The notes: generated by a model not told the origin, from the sequence alone. A stretch of 64,000 nt of DNA from Apodemus sylvaticus (GCF_947179515.1 NC_067480.1:14285588-14349587); one strand, 5' to 3'; shown: positions 1 to 11,455, numbered from the stretch's first letter. Numbers and translations: made by a program.

Positions 1-285
1 AAAGGAAAGACACAATGTAAACAAAACTACTTTACTTGAAACAGGGAAAATAGCACCTCACTTTTTTCCATCACAATATAACTTGTCCCAGAATTGCATA
101 GTTTGAAACCCAGGTTCCTAGAAATGTTAAAGGAATCCACAGAGCAGAGTAGAGCTGATGAGTTTCATGTTTTAAACTGAACACATTCTCATATAGGATG
201 CTGTGTTATGCCATATCTATTTACACAATGCACAATATAAAAAGGTGCAAATTCATATGCATGTACAGTTATGCACCAGATGATT
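1..285. other. AT-rich sequence, nothing recognised
   Basis: No repeat, RNA or coding signal is recognised before the T-rich edge of the first L1 piece near 286. Confidence 0.4.
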
Positions 286-1235
286 TCTTTCTTTCTTATT
301 TCTTTTTTTGAAATCCAGCAGTTGCCTCCTTCCAGGTCCCAACCCACACAGTTCCTCATCCCATTCCTCGTTCCCCTCATCTCCAAAAGGATGCTTCCCC
401 AGCACCAGGACTCCTCCCTCCCTGAGGCCTCAAGACTTTTGAGGATTAGGCACACCATCTTCCACTGAGGCCAAACCAGGCAGACCACTGCTGTATGTAT
501 GTCAGGGGCCTCAGACCATCTGTGTATGCTATTTGGTTGGTGGCTCAGTCTCTGGTACCTCCCTAGGTCATGGGTTATTTGAGGATGCAGGTCTTCCTAT
601 GGTATCACTTTCCTTTTCCACTTCTTCTATCTTTCCCCTAATTCAATCGTAGGGGTCTCCTACTTCAGTCCAATGGTTCCATATAAGTATATGTGTCTGC
701 TTCAGTCAGCTGCTGGTTGGGCCTCTCAGAGGTCACCCATGCCAGTCTCATAGCTGTAAGCAAATCATAGCATCAGTAATAGTGTCAGACCTTGGTGTCT
801 CTCCAAAAGATGGATCACAAGTTGGGTTGGTCCACTTAATTGCCTTTCTCTCATTTTCTTCTCCATCTTTGTCCCTGCAATTCTTTTAGACAAGAACATT
901 TCTGGGACAGAAAATTTGACTTTATGGTTGGTAATACCATTCCTCCTCTTGAGACTCTATCAATTGGAGCTGAACTTTTCAAGGTCCCTCTCTCCAATGT
1001 TGGGCATTTCATATAAGGTCACTCACATTGAATCCTGAGAGTCTCCCACCTCCCAGGTCTCTAGTACTTTCTAGAGGATCCACATCTTCTACCCTCTGAG
1101 GCTGCATATTTCCATTCATTCCTCTGGCCCTCTTGGATTCTCTCTTGAGTCTCCCATACTTGATCCTGCTCCCCCTTCCCCCTCCTCTTCCCCCATCTGG
1201 CCCAAATCTTTCCCTCCCTTTGCCTGGACCCTGGG
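286..1235 (-). mobile_element. Old murine L1 3' end (Lx-like), minus strand
   Basis: The left edge is T-rich (the A-tail of a minus-strand element). It continues into a pyrimidine-rich 3' UTR whose reverse complement carries the murine L1 3' phrases around CAGCAGTGGTCTGCCTGG and 'gaggcctcagggaggg'. Further right comes the 3' UTR part seen again at 12549-12782 (for example the region around GGTTGGTAATACCATTC at 929). No ORF2 is recognised. Subfamily naming would need a consensus search; the divergence suggests an old copy. Confidence 0.75.
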
Positions 1236-1530
1236 ATCTTTCAAACACTGGACCACCAACCAAGCTGTATATACCAACTGATATGAGGCACCCAACAAAT
1301 ATACAGCAGAGGACTGTCAAGTCTGAGTTTAGTCAGGGAAGATTCACCTAACCCTCAAGAGACTGGAGGCTCCAAAGTGTTTAAAGGTCTGATGAGGTAG
1401 GGTTGGGGTAGGGTTGGGACATCCTCATGGAGACAGGTTGGTAGGTAGGAGGTATGGGATGTAGAGCAGTCAAAGGGTGTACTGGGAGGGAAATAAAACC
1501 TGGAGTTTAAAATAAAAAATTTACAATAAA
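1236..1530 (+). mobile_element. Old murine L1 3' terminus, plus strand
   Basis: This carries the same 3' terminal region as 286-560 but on the other strand: 'caccaaccaagctgtatata', then ACAGCAGAGGACTGTC, then GACTGGAGGCTCC, then G-rich sequence, ending in an A-rich tail at about 1497-1530. With the previous entry it makes an imperfect inverted pair of L1 3' ends. Because both copies contain the 3' terminus, this is not a twin-primed single insertion. Confidence 0.7.
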
Positions 1531-1534
1531 GATC

Positions 1535-2192
1535 CAGGATATCATAAAGTCCAAGTGGATCAAGGACCTCAACATAAAATCTGATAGACTGAATCTAATA
1601 GATGCCCTTGTTCTTAATAGCTAAATAGTATTTCATTGTGTAAATGAACCACATTTTCTGTATCCATTCTTTGCAACCAGGCAAAGGGATGGAACTAGAA
1701 AATATCATCCTGAGTAGCCCAGACACAAAAGGACATGCATGATATGTACTCACTATAAAAGTGGATATTAGCCAAAAATTACAGAATACCTCAGACACAA
1801 CCTACAGAATTTAAGAAGTTTAACATGCAGAAAGTCCACCCTTGGCCTTGGGGTTGCTTCAATTCTGCTTAGTAGGGGGAAGAAAATAATCAAGAGAGGC
1901 AGAGGGATGGAGGGATTTGGGCCAGATTGGGAGGTGTAGAGAGACACGTTGATCAATGAAAAACACAGAAATAAAAACACACACTGCCGGCACTTGATCT
2001 TTGAAAAAGAAGGCAAATATATACAATGGGAAAAAAAGCATTTTCAGCAAATAGTGCTGGTCTAACTGACTGTTGATATGTAGAAAAATAAAAATATACC
2101 CATATTTGTCACCTTGCACAAAGTTTAAATCCAAGTGGATCAAGGACCTCAACATAAAATCTGATAGATTGACTCTAATAGATGCCCTTGAT
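1535..2192. mobile_element. Rearranged mosaic of L1 fragments
   Basis: Short L1 pieces are joined in mixed order and orientation: plus-strand ORF2 C-terminal sequence (1551-1612, around CCAAGTGGATCAAGGACCTC), minus-strand 3' sequence (about 1625-1673), plus-strand sequence around the ORF2 stop and 3' UTR (about 1681-1930), then plus-strand ORF2 again (about 1988-2192). A 123-bp block at 1551-1673 recurs at 2131-2253. The joins are not those of a simple insertion. Confidence 0.65.
1551..1673 (+). repeat. 123-bp direct duplication, copy 1 (copy 2 at 2131-2253)
   Basis: The two copies align without gaps at an offset of exactly 580 bases, with 7 differences in 123 by eye. The block spans an L1 plus/minus junction: its left half is plus-strand ORF2 and its right half is the reverse complement of the region before the ORF2 stop. 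Because the shared unit contains the breakpoint, the junction formed first and was then duplicated. Confidence 0.85.
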
Positions 2193-2253
2193 CTTATTAG
2201 CAAAATTGTATTCCATTGTGTAAATGAACCACATTTTCTGTATCCATTCTTTG
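2131..2253 (+). repeat. 123-bp direct duplication, copy 2
   Basis: Partner of 1551-1673. This copy runs on without a break into the long minus-strand L1 to its right, so it is probably the original junction. Confidence 0.85.
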
Positions 2254-3362
2254 TTTGAGGGACATCTGGGTTACTTCTAGCTTCTGGCTATTACAAATGA
2301 GGTCACTATGAACATCATGGCATGGTGAGGCATCTTTTGGGTATATGTACCAAAGATGTATAGCTGGGTCTTCTGGTGGGTCTATTTCCAATTTTCTGAG
2401 ACCCCCTAGATAGATTTTCAGAGTGGTTGTACCAGGTTGCAATCCCAATAGCATTGGAGGAGTGTTCTTTTTCCACATCCTTGCCAGCATGTGCTATCAC
2501 CTGAGAATTTTTATCTTAGCCATTCTGATTGGTGTAAGGTGAAACCTCAGAGTTGCTTTGATTTACATTTCCTTGATCTCCAAGGACTTACAACATTTCT
2601 TTAAGTGCTTCTTGGCTAGTCAAGATTCCTTTGCTATGAATTCTCTGATTAGTTCTATACATCATTTTTTAATTGGGTTATTTGATTTGTTGGAAGTTAG
2701 CCTCTTGAGTTCTTTATATATTTTGGATATTAGTCCTCTATCAGATATGGGGTTAGTGAAGGGTATTTTTTTTCCCATTCTGTAGGTTGCTGATTTGTCC
2801 CACTGACTGTGTCTTTTGCCTTACAGAAGCTTTTCAGTTTCATGAAGTCCCATTTATCAATTGATGACCTTAGAGCATGAGCCATTGGAATTCTTTTTAG
2901 GTATTTTCTTCCTGCGCCAATGAGCTTAAAGTTCTTTCCCATTTTCTCTTCTGTTTGATTCAGTGTATCTGCTTTTATGTTGATGCCTTTTATCCACTTG
3001 GACTTGAACTTTGTGCAATGTGATAAATATTATTGTATTTTCATTTTTCTATTTTGAAGCCACTTGTTAAAGGCATTTGCATGTGTTGGCTTCTTTGTCA
3101 AAGATTAAGTGTCTATAAGTGTGTGGAACTTTTTCTAGGTCTTCAATTCTATTCTATTGATCAGCTAGTCTGTCTCTGTAGCAGTTCCCTGCATTTATTT
3201 TTATTACTATTGCTCTGTAGAACAGCTGGAGTTCAGGAATGGTAATTACCCAAAAAGTTCTCTTATTGTTAAGAATTATTTTTAGTATCCTGGGATTTTT
3301 GTTTTTCCATATGAAACTGAGAATTGCTCTTTCCATGTCTGTGAATGGAACTGTGTTGGGAT
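2193..3362 (-). mobile_element. Old L1, minus strand: ORF2 C-terminal part (left part of split element)
   Basis: The reverse complement reads through the ORF2 C-terminal third: the region before the ORF2 stop at about 2200-2260, the cysteine-rich segment near 2470-2500, and the stretch reading 'ccaagtggataaaaggcatc' near 2980-3000. Stops and indels are frequent, so the copy is old and dead. It is interrupted at 3362 by a younger L1 and resumes at about 4434. Confidence 0.8.
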
Positions 3363-4421
3363 ATTTTTTTCTATATTTTTTGTTTACATTCCAAATGATT
3401 TCTCCTCTCCCCATTCCCCCCTCTCCATAAGTCCCATAAGCCCTCTTCCCTCTGCCCATTCCCAAATCACCCCCTCCCATTTCTTTGTCATGGTAATCCC
3501 CTACAATGCTGCATCAAGCCTTTCCAGGACCAGGGCCTCCTCTTTCCTTCTTCTTGGGAATCATTTGTTATGTTAATTGTGTCTTGAGTATTCAGAGCTT
3601 CTGGGCTAATATACACTTATCAGTGACTGCATTCCATGTTTTTTCTTTTGTGATTGGGTTACCTAACCTAGGATGATATTTTCCAGTTCAAACCATTTGC
3701 CTAAAAATTTCATGACTTCATTGTTTTTCATTGCTGTGTAGTATTCCATTGTGTAAATATACATTTTCTGTATCCATTCCTACACTGAAGAACATCTGGG
3801 TTCTTTCCAGATTCTGGCTATTATAAATAAGGCTGCTATGAACATAATGGAGCATGTGTCCTTATTGCATGCTCGGGAAACCTCTAGGTATATGCCCAGA
3901 AGTGGTATAATAGGGTCCTCCAGAAGTGTCATGTCCAGTTTTCTTTTTTGTTTGCTTGTTTTTTTTGTTGTTGTTTTGTTTGTTTTTGTTTTTGTTTTTT
4001 GTTTTTTTTGGTTTTTTTGGTTTTTTTGTTTTTTTTGAGACAGGGTTTCTCTGTATAGCCCTGGCTGTCCTGGAACTCACTCTGTAGACCAGGCTTGCCT
4101 CGAACACAGAAATCCACCTGCCTTTGCCTCCCAAGTGCTGGGATTAAAGGCATGTGCCACCACCACCCGGCCATATCCAGTTTTCTAAGGAACCAACAGA
4201 CTGATTTCCAGAGTGGTTGTATCAGCTTGCAATCCCACCAGCTTTGGAGGAGTGGTCATCTTTCTCTACATTCTCACCAACACATGCTGTCTCCTGAGTT
4301 TTTAATATAGCCATTCTGACTGTTATGTGGTGAAATCTCAGGGTTGTTTTGATTTACATTTCCCTAATGATTAATGATGTTGAACATTTCTAAAGGTGCT
4401 TCTCAGCCATTCGAAATTCAT
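3363..4421 (-). mobile_element. Younger L1 3' end, minus strand, nested in the older L1
   Basis: It starts on the left with a T-rich tail and TTTGTTTACATTCCAAATGA, the reverse of the murine L1 3' end. The 3' UTR follows to about 3600, then the ORF2 C-terminus to 4421. It is flanked by a near-repeat of the host L1: CTGTGTTGGGAT (3351-3362) and CAGTGTTGGAAT (4422-4433), 10 of 12 matching, which reads as its target-site duplication. A B1 SINE interrupts it. Confidence 0.82.
3945..4172 (-). mobile_element. B1 SINE, minus strand, with long T/G-rich tail
   Basis: The B1 body is at about 4036-4172, in reverse: GAGACAGGGTTTCTCTGTAT, TGGCTGTCCTGGAACTCACT, then AAGTGCTGGGATTAAAGGCA. The A-tail appears on this strand as an interrupted T run (3945-4035) that has decayed into TTTG/TTTTTGG units. 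The flanks ATGTCCAGTTTTCT (3931-3944) and ATATCCAGTTTTCT (4173-4186) are a 14-bp target-site duplication with one mismatch. B1 derives from 7SL RNA and is moved by L1 proteins. Confidence 0.95.
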
Positions 4422-4433
4422 CAGTGTTGGAAT

Positions 4434-4600
4434 CTTAATAGAGATTGTGCTGAATCTGTTGTTTGCTTTTGGTTGGATGGCCATTTTTGCTATATTAATC
4501 CTACCAATCCATTATTATGGGAGATCTTTCCATCTTTTGAGATCTTCTTCAATTTATTTTTCAGGGATTTGTATTCTTTTAAAAGTTTTAATTCTGTGTT
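4434..4600 (-). mobile_element. Old L1, minus strand, resumed part
   Basis: After the nested younger L1, the host element resumes further upstream in ORF2, around GGATGGCCATTTTTGCTATA and 'gggagatctttccatctttt'. It joins in order with the left part that ends at 3362. The similarity fades near 4590-4630. Confidence 0.7.
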
Positions 4601-4639
4601 TTTGGAGGACCTTCACAGGAAACTTTTTACTTGATATTT

Positions 4640-5424
4640 TAATCACTTTCAGGCAGGAAATGAATTATATAGACACTGTTCCCCTCAGTTTCCCTAATAA
4701 TTTTACTTCTAGTATTAGTTCAAATTTAGTACTTCCCCTAGTTTAAGAATAGACCATTGCAACTGGAATTATTATTTTGAGAATGTGTTATATACATTTC
4801 ATTTCTTACTTTCTTTTTTATTTGAGCATTTAAAGACTGTAGTTTTATGTAAATACGTAAACTCATGGCCATAAAATTGTCTACAATAATCCCAAATGGC
4901 TTTCATCATCCTTGCTCTGTATGTGTGAAAATCTGTATTCTTGATAGAAGTACTAAGTATTGTCAAATTCTTGCTTTTCTCTAGCCCACCACTGATATGC
5001 ACATGTATGAACAGAGAATAGTTTATATTTAGCAATTTATTAATTGACTGAATATTAGATTGCCATTATTTTGTATTTTATACTTCCTCTGGGGATCAAC
5101 CAGTTCTATGAACTCCTGAGGTGCCTATGTATTTATTCAGTGATATTTTTAAACAGTTGATTTTAATCTGAGTATATATTTCTAAATTCCTAATTTTAAT
5201 TTTTTATACTAATCCATCAATACATATTAATGCATCATTGCTGAATATATCTACAATGGAATATTTTAATCTATTTATATTTTTTTGCTATTGACTTAGT
5301 TGTGCCTGTATATAAATTTGCATCATTTGTATTTTTGAAACTCAGTTTTAGAATCTTCATTGCTGAAATCTCCCCATAATAAATGGCTTAAAATATTTTA
5401 TGTACCTACAGGTGAAACAAATAT
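4640..5424. other. AT-rich intergenic sequence
   Basis: No repeat family, RNA or credible coding region is recognised here. Confidence 0.4.
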
Positions 5425-5439
5425 AGAAAATCCATTATT
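5425..5439 (+). repeat. Target-site duplication of the U1 copy, left (right copy 5607-5621)
   Basis: AGAAAATCCATTATT occurs identically on both sides of the U1 sequence. An AGAAAA start fits the A-rich L1 endonuclease target type. Confidence 0.93.
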
Positions 5440-5595
5440 ATACTTACCTGGCAGGGGAGATACCATGAACATGAAGATGGTTTTCCCAGGGCAAGACTTA
5501 TCCATTGCACTCCAGATTTGCTGACCCCTGTGATATCCCCAAATCCAGGAAACTCGACTGCATAATTTGTGGAACTGCATTCAAGCTCTCCCCTG
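5440..5595 (+). pseudogene. U1 snRNA retropseudogene
   Basis: This is a copy of the U1 spliceosomal RNA, which in its functional form pairs with 5' splice sites. It begins ATACTTACCTGGCAGGGGAG, so the splice-site-pairing segment ACTTACCTG is intact. The loop region TGGTTTTCCCAGGGC, the block TTATCCATTGCACTCC, the Sm site ATAATTTGTGG (5562-5572) and the 3' end TCCCCTG follow in order. About 8 bases are missing after the Sm site in the last stem, so the copy is 156 bases against 164. Perfect 15-bp direct repeats (AGAAAATCCATTATT, 5425-5439 and 5607-5621) and a short A-rich run after the 3' end show L1-mediated retroposition. No U1 promoter element can precede it because the target repeat abuts the start. 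Substitutions are scattered. It is very probably not expressed. Confidence 0.95.
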
Positions 5596-5621
5596 AGGAA
5601 CAAAAAAGAAAATCCATTATT

Positions 5622-8574
5622 CTGTATAAAGAATGAACACTAAGAAATTCTTTCAAATAAAGATATATTAAACAAAATATACAAAGGATTTAGTAAGTGG
5701 CAGGTACTTGTATACATAGATTAAAAGATAATAATTTTTGGCCTCAGATGGAGTCTAAACAATAGAAAAAACATTGAATTCTAGAAATGTCAGGTATTGT
5801 ACCTAAAATTTAGCAAATCACTACTGAAGATACAGGCTTCAGATTTGGATCTTTTTCATCAAAACAAAACAAAGCATTTTATTTACAAAGTGTGTTATGG
5901 AAAAGTGAAGAAACAACACTTTTCACTTTTCTAAAATTCACAATCATTAAACTTACTGAAATGCATCATATCAAATTAAGTATTGGTAGTTATGGACATA
6001 CTCTGCAGACAAGTAGTTTCATGCTGTGTTTGTTTTAAATGAATCAATATAAAACCTTTTATTTTAACAAATCTGTCATTGCTTTTACATCCATTTTTGT
6101 CTTCTCAATAACTTAATCTCCCATGATTTCTTGATGTATTAAGTATCAGAGCAAACACAATACTCATTTGTAATCTCTTCTTCAGGTAAAATGCTTTGAT
6201 ATCAAATACATACAGGATCTTCTGCAAAAGATGCATGCCTGTTTTATCTTTTGTCCAAAGTCTACGAAGAGAGTCAACACTAGCTTTTATATTTTAGGTG
6301 GATTTTTCTGTTAGTAAACTTATTTTCTGTTAGTTTTTGTTAGTAAACTTTAGTTTACTTGTGGGATAGTGGGATGCAGCTCAGGTTTCCAAGCCTGTAG
6401 TCAATCACTGTCACACCAGTCTAAAGTATCTTCAAGGCTAGAGAGAGGGTAGACCATTAACATTGCTTCACCTATCCTATTTATGGATTATGAATGCTTA
6501 AATCTTTCAGGGGATGATTTTTCTAGTAAGATTCAGCATCAGTCTTTTTTATGACCATGTTTTGCTACTGCTTAAGCAATACAAAATAATCTACAAATCA
6601 TAGTATTTAGCGATTTTCACCAAAAATAATTTTAAGCTGTTGCTGCTGAAATTTTACTACTTTAGGCTTGTTTTCTTCTACATGCTCAGGTAACTAAGGC
6701 ATCCTTGAAATGTTTATGTTCTTGTCATTACCTGAAAGAGTTTTTACTTACAAGTCTCCCCCAGGAAGAATATTGGGCATAATTCTGTATCCAATGTTTT
6801 ACACATCATTAGTAAGGAAATGAATATTAAAATACATGCAACTCATGAAAATGGAGAGTTGTGAAAACTTCCTTATATTTCATCTTAGGTATTGGACGTA
6901 GAAGCATGACTATGTGTCTTGCTGCTCCCCCAGTGAATTATTCTCTCACTGTTTCTCTAAATTAGTTCTTATTTTATTCTTCTTGGTTTTGAAAACAGGG
7001 GATATTCAACTGGTATCTTTTTTCATTTGATATTTATTAACATAAGAGTAACCTATTTCTGTCAAATCTCTTCCTCCCTTGAATATTCAGCGAAATTGTT
7101 AAACTCTATCACAAACAAATAACAAAAACAAAAATGGCCCTTAGTAAAAATTATATTCAATACAGGTGGTCTAAAAATTGTTTTCTAAAGGCACTGGGAG
7201 GTAGTTGCAATTTCCCTACAAGCAAATAAATTCTCTCTCAAACTCTAGTTTCCAGGGATTTGCTGTCAGTGGGTTTCATGGCATTGACTTGAGATATATA
7301 ATGAAAGGGATGGAATAAAAAACAACTTCACTTATACTGATCAAGAAATAAAACCATATTTTCGAACATTGCTGACTATTTCTCAGCAGGTTACACGCGT
7401 TCAGGCTCATAGACATTCCAGATCCCACAGGCTTTTGAAACCTTTTAGACTTTAGTGTCCTTGGCCTGCTTATGACTTACAAGAGATATAGATATAGTTT
7501 GGGGATTAGGAATAGAGGCTTTGCCTGTTGCAAATTTTAAACTGTCAATTAAATAGCATCCCTGAATTCTGAATAGAGGTGCCAAGGGCATGTTTCTCTG
7601 AAAAAGAAGGATTAGCACAGTCCCCGTTGACATCTAAGATACATATCTGTGAGAAAGGACACTTGGGATCAGTCTCTAAACAATGTGATTGCATTTAAAG
7701 AACTGAAAGCATTTTTTTAAAAACTTGGTAAACAGAAAAATCCCCAACCAAACAAAGGAAAACTCTCAAGATGTACATAACTTTGAAAACCATTTGCCAG
7801 CAGTCTTTGCTTTCACTGTTCTTATGTGCAATGTTAGGACACAAAGCAGGTCCCTTGGATAGAATTTTATTGAATGCTGAAACAGAAAACAGACTACTGT
7901 CTCAGCACATATGTGGCCTTGATTATTTGACTATGATAGTAGAGATTAGCATATTAGAATGGATAAAAAGTCAACCAAACAATAGCTATGAGTTGTTCCA
8001 TGTTTCTACATATTTTCCATACTAAATGTCTTTTCTACTTCAAAGAGTTTTGTTTTCCTCTAAAATACAAAAATACCTCAAAATAATAGAAATGCCAAAA
8101 TAAAGGTTGAGTTAAGTGGTTGTCAAAAGGCTGTGTAAGAAAATAATTCAAGCTCAACCTATAAGATTGATAGCTATGTACACTAAAATGTATAGGTAAG
8201 CACAGTTATGATAAAACATGGAAGCAATAACATTACTTAACATATTAAGCATTATTGGGATATTTTGTGTTATTAAATATTATCCTTCAAAAGTATCTTC
8301 TAAGAATCTTGATTTTTAACTGTCATTGCTGTTCTTAAGTTCCATAGTGTTGCATGTTTTACCTTGGTCTTAATTCTAGCTCCTTTGAGTTTATATAATT
8401 GTTATTGGCTCTTCTACTCTCCATTGATCTTTGAATATTGCTAAATTAATGGTCATTTATATAATACATCTTTTTTGAAAATTCTTTCTTGCTTGTCTTC
8501 TTCCCACTTGACAATCCTGGCTGTTAAACCCAGTACCTTATCTCATATGTACATTGTTGCATGCAGATATATGT
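5622..8574. other. Featureless AT-rich sequence
   Basis: No dispersed repeat or gene is recognised. Short open frames exist (for example 84 codons from 7771) but they have no splice context, recognisable domain or composition that would support coding. Confidence 0.4.
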
Positions 8575-8660
8575 GAAATAAGTTATATATTATATGTTTA
8601 TATATGTGTATGTGCATATGTATGTGTGTATGTATGTGTACATATATGTATTTTATGTTT
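8575..8660. repeat. Imperfect TA/TG-rich simple repeat
   Basis: Alternating TATATG and TGTATG units. It is directly followed at 8661-8697 by a short stretch whose reverse complement (around GGCTCAATGGGTAATTGGGT) looks like the 5' end of a B2/B3-type SINE. Confidence 0.6.
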
Positions 8661-8697
8661 GCACCCAATTACCCATTGAGCCACCTATCTAGTCCCT
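8661..8697 (-). mobile_element. Possible B2/B3 SINE 5' fragment, minus strand
   Basis: The reverse complement begins GGGACTAGATAGGTGGCTC, like the tRNA-derived head (A-box region) of B2/B3. It is only about 37 bases long, and the TA/TG repeat may be its degenerate tail. Weak call. Confidence 0.4.
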
Positions 8698-9338
8698 AAA
8701 CCAGTACTTTGCCAGTAAATAACATCCTAGTTATTCAGGCTAGTTTTTTGTGTCCACTTTATAAAAAATGAAATCTAAATGCAAACAGAGCCAATTTCTC
8801 TCCAAAAAGGAGCAGGCTCATTGACTCTGGCCAAAATTGTGAATAGGCCTAGCCTAACCTGGAATGCAAGAGCATTTCTGGATGTTAAATAAAAACCTGG
8901 CAACTTGTAAAAATGGTTGCCATCTGCCAAAATGACTCAACTTTACTTAACTCTGTCAGAAGGGGCATTTGGAACCAGGGAATATACCTGTGGCTGTGTA
9001 ACAAAGCTCATGCCAGCCTCTAAGCCTCCCTCAGTCCTTCACGTGAGTGCCTGTTATACATTTCCAAGTCTGACACCAGTCTCCTGTCCTTCATTTCCCC
9101 AGCTACTCTCTTCCTTCTAACCCATATTTGCTTTTCTATGATATTCCCATGCTTACTCTCTCTGCAGGATTTATTCACTCTAGCTTCTTTTACCATCCTC
9201 TCTTGCTATCTCTGCTTTTCTGTCTCATCCTCCTACTCCCCTAGTACTGGTCAAGTCCATTTTTCTTTCTTTCTCCTAGCTCTGAACTCATCCAATGCCT
9301 CTAGATGTTCTCTCTTAGTCACAATAAAACCATTACAT

Positions 9339-9340
<2 letters not shown>

Positions 9341-9431
<91 letters not shown>

Positions 9432-9560
9432 GTGTGTATGGTGTATGTGTGTGTGTATTATGTTAAACAGCATATAAGTTATATATATATATATTGTTTG
9501 TTTTATATGTGTTTTATATAGTATATATAGATAGATATAGTATATATGTGTGTGCTTGAT
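9341..9560. repeat. Compound (TA)n-(TG)n microsatellite
   Basis: A (TA)n run (9341-9383) with one TG interruption is followed by a long (TG)n run (9384-9422), then TATG/TGTG mixtures, another (TA)n near 9480-9494 and ATAG units to about 9550. Open frames rich in Val-Cys or Tyr-Ile over it are repeat artefacts. Confidence 0.92.
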
Positions 9561-9710
9561 AGTATGACAAATATCATATTGAATATTTAGTTTTGTTCTC
9601 AGGATAAGTGCCTTCAGAATAAGAATCTTTGAAAGTAGGACACCTTCTGTCTTGATTATCCATCACTTTTCACCTGAACTATTCTCTAATAAAGCACTTG
9701 CTGAATATAC

Positions 9711-9714
9711 ATAT

Positions 9715-9752
<38 letters not shown>
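9711..9752. repeat. (TTTA)n tetranucleotide microsatellite
   Basis: About ten uninterrupted ATTT units. Confidence 0.95.
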
Positions 9753-9757
<5 letters not shown>

Positions 9758-9841
9758 TTTGCTTAAAAGATTTTGAAGGAATAAAGACAATGCAAACCTA
9801 GAGCATTTAAAGTTGAAAGTTAAAACATAAATTAAGAGCTG

Positions 9842-10070
9842 TCACTCCAGTGTTGAGAGTGGTTTGTATTGAAATCAGGAAGACCATGGGTCTTAGCATC
9901 AGGCCCCACTAACCAAAAAAGCAAGCACTGGGTAGAGGCAAAGATGGTTTAATAACCAAGATGGGGAATATCACAGGAGCAAGCCCTCATCAACCCCTGG
10001 CCTCCACTTACAAGCACATGCACACAAAAACGTAAATGCATCAACTCACCTCCCACACATACACAGTTAT
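9842..10070 (+). mobile_element. Possible degraded B4/RSINE-type SINE
   Basis: The stretch around CCCCTGGCCTCCACTTACAA followed by an ACATGCACAC-type tail resembles the 3' part of rodent B4/RSINE elements. The 5' part is hard to recognise, so the boundaries are approximate. Confidence 0.4.
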
Positions 10071-11455
10071 CATTCATTCGTGTATACAAAAGTATATTAT
10101 TTCTCAAATATTGCACATACTACTCTTATAAATATAGTCATTAAGTGGGAAGTTAGAGTATTCATATTTTTCTAAAAGTCTAGTGATTTTGTGAGTTGGA
10201 GAACAGTACATAAAGAAAAATATAGTTATTTATAACAGTTGATTTTCATAATTTTCCTTTATTCTATGAAATCTTGTTTTTAATCTTCTCATGTCCTTAA
10301 GTAAGAAATATCAGAAAATATCAACTGGCTATATGGCTTAATTCAAAGCCTCCTTATCATTTGAAAATGTGAAACAATATTCAGTATTATACAGAAGAAA
10401 TAACACCTGTTTGATCTGTCTGACATTTGCACAGCCTAGAACTTCCTATTCTGTTCATGTACATCTGAAAATCGTAGTAACATGCTCCATATTCTGTATC
10501 GGCAAGTAACACATTGTAAATATTTGTAAGTGGATAGAATATGTTATTTTCCTTATCAGCATGAATCCAAGTGAAAATTTCATTTTCATGAACCACAATA
10601 ATTTGTACAACTGACATTTTTTACATTGAATGAATATTTACTTTGAGAAACCTCATGGATAATATTTTAAAACATTTTATGCTAAATGAAAACAACATCA
10701 TAAGAAATTACACTTGTGTGGTATGGCTAACATAGTATGTTACAGAATAATTTGTAGGTGTGATTGTATTTGAAATAAATTTAATAAATTTGTATCAGCA
10801 TCAAAATAAAATAATTATTTAAAAACACAAAGCAATCAGAAAAGAAAAATAAGCCTAGATGTATATAATTTCTTAAAACAGGCAGAACATGAATAAAGTA
10901 AAAACATCATTTCATAGGGAAAAGTGAACAAAGTTTATCACATTCTACTTCTACTGATGAAAAGAAAACTAAAATTTCGATAGAATGAGAAATTGAAGAG
11001 AAGCTAGTCTTCAGATATTCACCATACATTGTGTTTAAAATGTTCAATTACGAGTAACTCTGTAGGAATTGGCTCAAACTAGTCAGATCGAAAGAATATA
11101 TTGTGATTGCAAAATAGTTATCAAAGTAGACAGAACATTTTTTAAAAATGAAAAATTGCTTATTCATTTATTCAGTAATTTTTCATTTTCTTCTTTTCTC
11201 TACTTTCATACTGTGTCTTGTGTTCACCTCAGCTCAACTCCTACCTAACCCATCTCATTTTACAAGCCCTCATAGCTATGTATGAGCTCTGTTTTTCTAA
11301 ACACATGAAGTTAATTTTGTGCTATCCATATGTCCTTTTGGATGTGAGGATACCATTCATGGAAATGGTTAACTCACCAGGACCAAATCCTTAAAACTAG
11401 GACTCTGTAGATCTCTGTCCCAGTTGCTATTAATTGGCAATACTTCCTCAATTAT
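10071..11455. other. AT-rich sequence, nothing recognised
   Basis: No repeat or gene recognised. A 76-codon minus-strand frame at 10387-10617 has no splice or domain support. Confidence 0.4.

Noticed and set aside
1397..1420. Telomere-like string (TAGGGTTGGGGTAGGGTTGG)
   Set aside because: Only about three imperfect units, and it lies in the G-rich tract of an L1 3' UTR where such strings are expected.
5440..5595. Functional U1 gene
   Set aside because: Substitutions and a loss of about 8 bases in the last stem, and the target repeat directly upstream leaves no room for the promoter copy of a true gene.
7771..8025. 84-codon plus-strand frame
   Set aside because: Isolated and without coding signals; likely chance.
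10387..10617. 76-codon minus-strand frame
   Set aside because: Composition is not implausible for protein, but nothing around it supports transcription or splicing and it matches no family I know.
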